Assembly: GCA_947475495.1 (NCBI GenBank)
Contig: CANJNX010000012.1
Span: forward strand, 1 to 9,902
Length of the DNA stretch: 9,902 bases
DNA from: Comamonadaceae bacterium
GTDB taxonomy: Bacteria; Pseudomonadota; Gammaproteobacteria; Burkholderiales; Burkholderiaceae_C
Direction: 5' to 3'
Positions 6,314 to 9,902 of the stretch are shown piece by piece (position 1 is the stretch's first letter; each line of letters opens with the position of its first letter). The translations under genes were made by a program, and so were the position numbers. The notes beneath the pieces are model-generated. The model ran no database searches, was not told the DNA's origin, and saw nothing but the letters and a program-made list of their open reading frames with translations.

Positions 6314-7447
6314 ATGCCCGAATGGTTTATTGGACTGATGTCGGGAACCTCCTTAGATGGGGTTGATGGCGTTTTGGTGCGAAGCGCTGACGCAGACGTT
6401 CCACTGGAAGTCATAGGCCATGCCAGTCACATACTCCCGCCTGATTTGAAGGAGGCGTTTTTGAGCCTCAACGCGCAGGGGCCTAACGAAATCCACCGCG
6501 GGGCTTTAGCGGCCAACGCCCTGGTTCGCATTTATGCCGATGTTGTATCCGAGTTGCTAGCGACCCACGATGTACCCGCCACCGCGGTCCGCGCCATAGG
6601 GGCCCATGGCCAAACAGTGCGACACCGCCCGCAAGCATTTGACTCTATCGGGTACACCATCCAACTCAACCAGCCAGCCTTGTTGGCAGAGTGGTGCGGG
6701 ATTGATGTGGTGGCTGATTTTCGCAGCCGCGATGTGGCCGCGGGTGGGCAAGGTGCGCCTTTGGTTCCGCCCTTTCACCGCGCATATTTTGGCCATCCCA
6801 GTCAATCCCGGGCCATTCTCAATGTGGGTGGAATCTCCAACATCACACTGGTGCCTGCACTTCAAAGCGCACAAGCCCAAGAGCCGCTGTTGGGCTTTGA
6901 CTGTGGGCCAGGAAATGCATTGATGGACACGTGGTGCAGCTTGCATACCGGTGCACCGTTCGATGACTGTGGTCACTGGGGTGCCCAAGGGGTGGTGAGT
7001 CAGGCGCTGCTGGCCTGCCTGCAAGAGGACGGTTTTTTTAAGAAGTCGCCGCCTAAGAGTACCGGGCGTGACCTGTTCAACGCAGAATGGCTCAATGCCC
7101 GGTTAAAAAGCTTTAAGGACCTGCCCGCAGTTGACGTTCAAGCCACCTTGATGGAGTTAACGGCCTGGGCGTGTGTGGAGGGCATGCGCTCTACGTCGCT
7201 TAAATGTGACACGCTGGTGGTGTGTGGTGGTGGGGCGTTGAACGTGGCTTTGATGGACCGCTTGAAGGTATTGGCACCGCAGACCGCAGTGTGCAGCTCA
7301 CAAGCGCTTGGTATTGCACCGCATCTTGTCGAGGCCTGTGCTTTTGCTTGGTTGGCGCAGCAAACAGTCCATCGTAAAACAGCCAGTGTTCCAAGCGTAA
7401 CAGGCGCAAAGGGCGCCCGTGTTTTGGGTGCTATTTACCCCGCCTGA
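6314..7447 (+). CDS. anmK: Anhydro-N-acetylmuramic acid kinase AnmK
   Basis: Cytoplasmic enzyme of peptidoglycan recycling: it opens the 1,6-anhydro ring of anhydro-MurNAc and phosphorylates it with ATP to MurNAc-6-phosphate. The 377 residues match AnmK throughout. The N-terminal phosphate-binding motif is FIGLMSGTSLDGVD (5-18). The DFRSRD...GGQGAPLVP block (135-152) includes the family's catalytic Asp. LNVGGISN (169-176), FDCGPGNALMD (195-205), PKSTGRD (247-253), VCGGG (303-307) and the C-terminal SVTGA...LGAIYPA complete the ASKHA fold. The ATG at 6314 gives the family N-terminus; the frame stays open to 6197 but that part overlaps the M23 gene. AAGG lies 11 nt upstream. It follows the M23 gene by 22 nt, linking wall cleavage and sugar recovery in one unit. 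Confidence 0.97.
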   Translation: MPEWFIGLMSGTSLDGVDGVLVRSADADVPLEVIGHASHILPPDLKEAFLSLNAQGPNEIHRGALAANALVRIYADVVSELLATHDVPATAVRAIGAHGQTVRHRPQAFDSIGYTIQLNQPALLAEWCGIDVVADFRSRDVAAGGQGAPLVPPFHRAYFGHPSQSRAILNVGGISNITLVPALQSAQAQEPLLGFDCGPGNALMDTWCSLHTGAPFDDCGHWGAQGVVSQALLACLQEDGFFKKSPPKSTGRDLFNAEWLNARLKSFKDLPAVDVQATLMELTAWACVEGMRSTSLKCDTLVVCGGGALNVALMDRLKVLAPQTAVCSSQALGIAPHLVEACAFAWLAQQTVHRKTASVPSVTGAKGARVLGAIYPA

Positions 7448-7467
7448 CTTTGGCGGAGGTGTTTTAT
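7440..7467 (+). terminator. Weak candidate terminator after anmK
   Basis: A 5-bp GC stem (ccgcc 7440-7444, ggcgg 7452-7456) with a 7-nt loop overlaps the anmK stop and is followed by aggtgttttattt. The stem is short and the T-run imperfect, but it is the only structure in the 20-base gap between the convergent anmK and erpA. Confidence 0.35.
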
Positions 7468-7833
7468 TTAGGTCGAGAAAGACGATCCGCAGCCACAGGT
7501 TGTCGTGGCATTGGGATTTTTGATCACGAACTGCGCACCTTGCAAATCTTCTTTGTAATCAATTTCTGCGCCCACCAAGTATTGGTAGCTCATGGCGTCA
7601 ATCAATAAGGAGACGCCATTTTTGGTCATGGTGGTGTCGTCCTCATTGGTGATTTCGTCAAAGGTGAATCCGTACTGGAATCCTGAGCATCCACCGCCCT
7701 GAACGAAAACCCGCAGTTTCAAGTCGGTGTTTCCTTCTTCAGCAATCAGGTCAGCTACTTTAGCCGCTGCGCTGTCGGTGAACAAAATGGGGGCGGGCAT
7801 TTCAGTGGTGGTGATTTCAGCGACTGCGCTCAT
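7468..7833 (-). CDS. erpA: A-type iron-sulfur carrier protein ErpA
   Basis: Small cytoplasmic A-type carrier that delivers Fe-S clusters from the assembly scaffold to target enzymes, including IspG and IspH of isoprenoid synthesis. Of 121 residues, the conserved cluster-binding cysteines are Cys49 in [11 protein letters not shown] and Cys113/Cys115 in [10 protein letters not shown], as in the family. The wording of the core ([15 protein letters not shown]-terminal SSF) is closer to ErpA than to IscA or SufA. The N-terminal 12 residues form a variable tail. The ATG at 7831-7833 is preceded by GGAA about 8 nt upstream. It lies 64 bases after the bactofilin gene on the same strand and may have its own promoter. 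There are no iscS, iscU or iscR neighbours. Confidence 0.96.
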   Translation of the reverse strand: MSAVAEITTTEMPAPILFTDSAAAKVADLIAEEGNTDLKLRVFVQGGGCSGFQYGFTFDEITNEDDTTMTKNGVSLLIDAMSYQYLVGAEIDYKEDLQGAQFVIKNPNATTTCGCGSSFST

Positions 7834-7868
7834 GGTGTAGTTCCAACAAAATTAAGAAGTAGATAAGA

Positions 7869-7897
7869 ATAGTACAGCAATTTGCTCGGATATTCAT
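7869..7897 (-). promoter_or_regulatory. Candidate promoter for erpA
   Basis: In the AT-rich 64-base gap upstream of erpA, the minus strand carries TACTAT (complement of 7869-7874), 4/6 to the -10 consensus and about 36 nt before the ATG. A poor -35 (ATGAAT, complement of 7892-7897) lies 17 nt upstream. No clear IscR-type site was recognised. Weak evidence. Confidence 0.28.
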
Positions 7898-8293
7898 TTA
7901 TGCAGGATTTGACGCCACTGCCAGTGTGGGCTTTTCCTCTTCGCCGATCAAAGGCGTGAGACGGCCGTTCACAAGGGCACCTTGGTGGAGTTCTAAAGAC
8001 CCATATTGAACGTCACCTTCAATTCGAGCGCTGGGTTGCACTTCTAACATCAGCCGTGCCAGCACGTTGCCTTGAATGCGGCCATTCACAATGATGTGGT
8101 CCGCGCTGACGGAGCCGACAACAACGGCGAACTCTGAAATCACCAGAATGCTTGGGTTGGCGTTGTTAGGATGGATATTTCCAATGATTTCACACTCCAC
8201 CCGCAAACCGTCGGAATAAAAGATGTCTCCGCTGACGCGCGCACCTTCGGCAATCAGGCTTCTCAGCGGGGGTTGTTTTTTCTTGTTGAACAT
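7898..8293 (-). CDS. Bactofilin (polymer-forming cytoskeletal protein)
   Basis: Bactofilins (DUF583) self-assemble without nucleotides into filaments or sheets under the inner membrane and scaffold cell-wall enzymes, setting cell shape, stalks or polarity. The 131-residue product has the expected layout. The short N-terminus MFNKKK resembles the membrane-targeting peptides of other bactofilins. A right-handed beta-helix core (about 12-115) carries the recurring hydrophobic/Gly pattern (RVSGDI, ADHIIVNGRIQGNV, SARIEGDVQYGSLEL, ALVNGRL). A short disordered acidic C-terminus ends it. The ATG at 8291-8293 has a good Shine-Dalgarno (GAGGA) 6-7 nt upstream. It follows the membrane coiled-coil gene by 43 bases on the same strand and is likely co-transcribed. 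Which wall enzyme it scaffolds is unknown; the M23 peptidase at 4876-6291 is one candidate. Confidence 0.93.
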   Translation of the reverse strand: MFNKKKQPPLRSLIAEGARVSGDIFYSDGLRVECEIIGNIHPNNANPSILVISEFAVVVGSVSADHIIVNGRIQGNVLARLMLEVQPSARIEGDVQYGSLELHQGALVNGRLTPLIGEEEKPTLAVASNPA

Positions 8294-8336
8294 GTTGATC
8301 CTCGCAAATTACGTAAAAAGTACGCCCCATCAAGGG

Positions 8337-9065
8337 TCATAACTTTGCCACTTGTGTCGCCTTGACTACCGCGCCCTCCATCACCCTGGCCGTAAGACCC
8401 TTCACGCTCACTTGATTGGGCACATCAAACTCACCTTCAAAACGGCCGTACTGCGCCATTTTAATTTGTACGCCTGCATGGGGTAAGTTGCCCGTCCATG
8501 CTTTGCCATTGAGCGTTCCATTGACTGTAATCTCTATCCGCCCTGAAAATTCGGGCGCATTTTTGCGCGATTGAATGACCAAGACCTGCCAACGGATTTT
8601 GCCAGCATCTTTGAGCTCGGCCTGCAATCCTCGGATCGCCAAGCCGTCGGTTGCAGCCACAGGGATTAACTTCTCAAAAAATCCCAAGTCATCGCGCAGT
8701 CTTTGGTTGTCTGCTTCGAGTAATTTAACCTGTGCAGCCATCAGACCCGTCGTCGCTTTTTCTGTGGCGACCAGGACCCCTGCGGTATTGGCGATCGACT
8801 GGGCTTCATTGCGTTGTTCAATTGCGGCGTCTAAATCTGCTTGCAGGCTAACAACCTTGGCGCGCGTTTTTATCAATTCTTCAGAGTGGCCCTTTTCTAG
8901 CCCGGCAATTTCTCGCCCAAATTCAAAGGCCCACATGCCAATGGCCGCGCAAAATCCAAACACAAGCGCCAACAGGACCCAGCGAAAAGGCCAAGGCAGG
9001 GCGCTGCGCACCGCCATACGGGGTGCGCTGATGGTGAGTCGGCGGCGTAACAATCGAAAGCGCAT
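8337..9065 (-). CDS. Membrane-anchored coiled-coil protein of unknown function (DUF6776-like)
   Basis: I do not recognise a biochemical function. By gene position and architecture it resembles the proteins called DUF6776 in Burkholderiales; that name is from memory. The 242 residues have a very basic N-terminal tail (MRFRLLRRRL...), a single membrane segment (about 28-48), and a helical region (about 53-132) with heptad-like spacing and many Lys/Glu/Gln/Ala, probably a coiled coil. A C-terminal beta-rich domain (about 155-240) contains RIEITVNGTLNG and YGRFEGEFDVPNQVSVKGL. The tail charge suggests N-in orientation, with the coiled coil and C-terminal domain in the periplasm. The ATG at 9063-9065 has AGGGG upstream. 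It lies between the rpsI terminator and the bactofilin gene. It could be a membrane partner of the bactofilin; this is inference. Confidence 0.85.
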   Translation of the reverse strand: MRFRLLRRRLTISAPRMAVRSALPWPFRWVLLALVFGFCAAIGMWAFEFGREIAGLEKGHSEELIKTRAKVVSLQADLDAAIEQRNEAQSIANTAGVLVATEKATTGLMAAQVKLLEADNQRLRDDLGFFEKLIPVAATDGLAIRGLQAELKDAGKIRWQVLVIQSRKNAPEFSGRIEITVNGTLNGKAWTGNLPHAGVQIKMAQYGRFEGEFDVPNQVSVKGLTARVMEGAVVKATQVAKL

Positions 9066-9080
9066 ACAGAACCCCTAAAT

Positions 9081-9121
9081 GACAAAAGGCCACCCAAGCG
9101 GTGCCCGGGCGGCCTTTTTTT
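9081..9121 (-). terminator. Intrinsic terminator of rplM-rpsI operon
   Basis: Read on the minus strand, AAAAGGCCGCCC (complement of 9107-9118) pairs with GGGTGGCCTTTT (complement of 9084-9095). The stem is 12 bp with one G-U wobble and an 11-nt loop, and runs into TTTTGTCATTT. It starts about 20 nt after the rpsI stop. On the plus strand the same arms carry an A-C mismatch, so the structure is better suited to leftward transcription. It ends only 18 bases before the start codon of the next gene on that strand. Confidence 0.88.
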
Positions 9122-9137
9122 GCAATCCGGTGAGGGA

Positions 9138-9530
9138 TTAACGCTTGGAGAACTGCTTGCGACGGCGGGCGCCGTGGAAGCCGACCTTCTTACGCTCAAC
9201 TTCGCGCGCATCACGCGTGACGAAGCCGGCTTGGCTCAGCATAGGCTTGAGCGTTGCATCGTAATCGATTAAAGCGCGTGTGATTCCGTGGCGGGTTGCG
9301 CCCGCTTGACCGGATTCACCACCGCCAGCCACATTGACCATGATGTCGAAAGTTTCGGCATGGTTAGTCAAAAGCAAAGGCTGCTTGCAAATCATGATGG
9401 AAGTAGCACGGCCAAAGAAATTTTCAATGGCTTTGCCGTTCACGACGATTTGGCCGGAGCCTTTTTTCAAGAAAACGCGGGCCACGCTGGATTTGCGACG
9501 ACCGGTTCCATTGTTCCAATCACCAATCAT
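9138..9530 (-). CDS. rpsI: 30S ribosomal protein S9
   Basis: Small-subunit protein whose C-terminal tail reaches the P-site tRNA. The 130 residues include the family signature [15 protein letters not shown] near the N-terminus, [19 protein letters not shown] in the middle, and the basic end [10 protein letters not shown] with the universally conserved Ser-Lys-Arg terminus. The ATG overlaps the rplM stop by 4 bases (ATGA, 9527-9530). A good Shine-Dalgarno (AGGAG) lies within rplM about 7 nt upstream, consistent with coupled translation of the two ribosomal proteins. An intrinsic terminator follows. Confidence 0.99.
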   Translation of the reverse strand: MIGDWNNGTGRRKSSVARVFLKKGSGQIVVNGKAIENFFGRATSIMICKQPLLLTNHAETFDIMVNVAGGGESGQAGATRHGITRALIDYDATLKPMLSQAGFVTRDAREVERKKVGFHGARRRKQFSKR

Positions 9531-9902
9531 TTTGCAGCTCCTGCGATTTCCAGCACTTTAGGCTGTTGGGCGGAATGGGGATGCTCAGCACCACCATAGA
9601 CCTTGAGTTTTTTGATCATCGCGTAGCCCAGGGGGCCTTTTGGAAGCATGCCCTTGACGGCTTTTTCCAAAGCACGGCCGGGGAACTTGGCTTGCATATC
9701 GCGAAAGTTGATGGCAGAAATACCACCGGGGTAGCCTGAATGGCTGTAATACACTTTGTCGATGGGTTTGGCGCCCGTGACGCGCAGGCGAGCTGCGTTA
9801 ATGACGACAATAAAGTCGCCCGTATCTACGTGAGGCGTGTAAATGGCCTTGTGTTTGCCGCGCAAACGGAGAGCAACTTCGCTGGCTACTCGTCCGAGGA
9901 CC
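9527..9902 (-). CDS. rplM: 50S ribosomal protein L13, 5' end outside window
   Basis: Large-subunit protein binding 23S rRNA early in assembly. The frame is open to the window edge, and the visible 124 residues run from [20 protein letters not shown] to the TGA at 9527-9529. Family blocks are [36 protein letters not shown] and [17 protein letters not shown]. By comparison with E. coli L13, roughly the first 23-25 residues are missing beyond 9902. The start codon and operon promoter are therefore not visible. It is the first gene of the rplM-rpsI pair. Confidence 0.98.
   Translation of the reverse strand, partial: VLGRVASEVALRLRGKHKAIYTPHVDTGDFIVVINAARLRVTGAKPIDKVYYSHSGYPGGISAINFRDMQAKFPGRALEKAVKGMLPKGPLGYAMIKKLKVYGGAEHPHSAQQPKVLEIAGAAK

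Noticed and set aside
6557..7024. 155-codon open frame on the minus strand inside anmK
   Set aside because: Fully antisense to AnmK, whose motifs cover this stretch; no family features in the translation.
8575..9078. 167-codon plus-strand frame opposite the DUF6776-like gene
   Set aside because: The minus-strand gene has a good ribosome binding site, a sensible membrane-protein architecture and fits the operon. The plus-strand product is Ser/Arg/Thr/Asn-rich and looks like the complement of Ala/Leu/Glu-rich coding sequence.
1..9902. Signs of a mobile element, CRISPR array, toxin-antitoxin or defence system
   Set aside because: No long direct or inverted repeats, transposase or integrase motifs, tRNA-end duplications or regularly spaced repeats were seen. 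All genes are housekeeping or conserved chromosomal genes with even codon use.

Overview
The window is an intact, ordinary-looking stretch of chromosome from a betaproteobacterium. Protein sequence and gene order (rplM-rpsI, a DUF6776-like gene, a bactofilin, erpA, then convergent M23 peptidase-anmK, then divergent tyrS-dtd) point to Burkholderiales, most likely Comamonadaceae. The moderate G+C by eye and very tight packing would fit a compact freshwater lineage such as Limnohabitans, but the genus is inference. There is no sign of phage, insertion sequences, CRISPR, tRNA or rRNA. No gene is broken, and no gene-free gap exceeds about 125 bases.

Left third (1-3047): the 3' half of groEL (+) runs in from outside and ends at tandem hairpins, the second of which also serves convergent ruvA (-). 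Divergent from ruvA is a phoH-like ATPase gene (ybeZ/phoL type) followed 3 nt later by ybeY, a pair acting in rRNA maturation and ribosome quality control. ruvA lacks ruvB and ruvC beside it, and ybeY lacks the ybeX/lnt genes that often follow.

Middle (3051-7447): tyrS and dtd form a leftward unit in which the tyrS stop codon directly abuts the dtd GTG start. DTD clears D-Tyr-tRNA, a by-product of TyrRS. Divergent from tyrS runs a rightward pair: a membrane-anchored M23 (LytM-type) peptidase and anmK, which cover peptidoglycan cleavage and recycling.

Right third (7468-9902): everything is leftward. The order of transcription is rplM (5' end cut off by the window edge), rpsI (ATGA overlap), a strong intrinsic terminator, a membrane-anchored coiled-coil protein resembling DUF6776, a bactofilin, and erpA. 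The terminator leaves only 18 bases before the DUF6776-like start, so that gene and the bactofilin may depend on read-through from the ribosomal-protein operon.

I found no convincing undescribed system. The best lead is the cluster of bactofilin, unknown coiled-coil membrane protein, M23 peptidase and AnmK, which could be a cell-wall or cell-shape neighbourhood. Functional statements rest on motif recognition and remembered family sequences; no searches were run.
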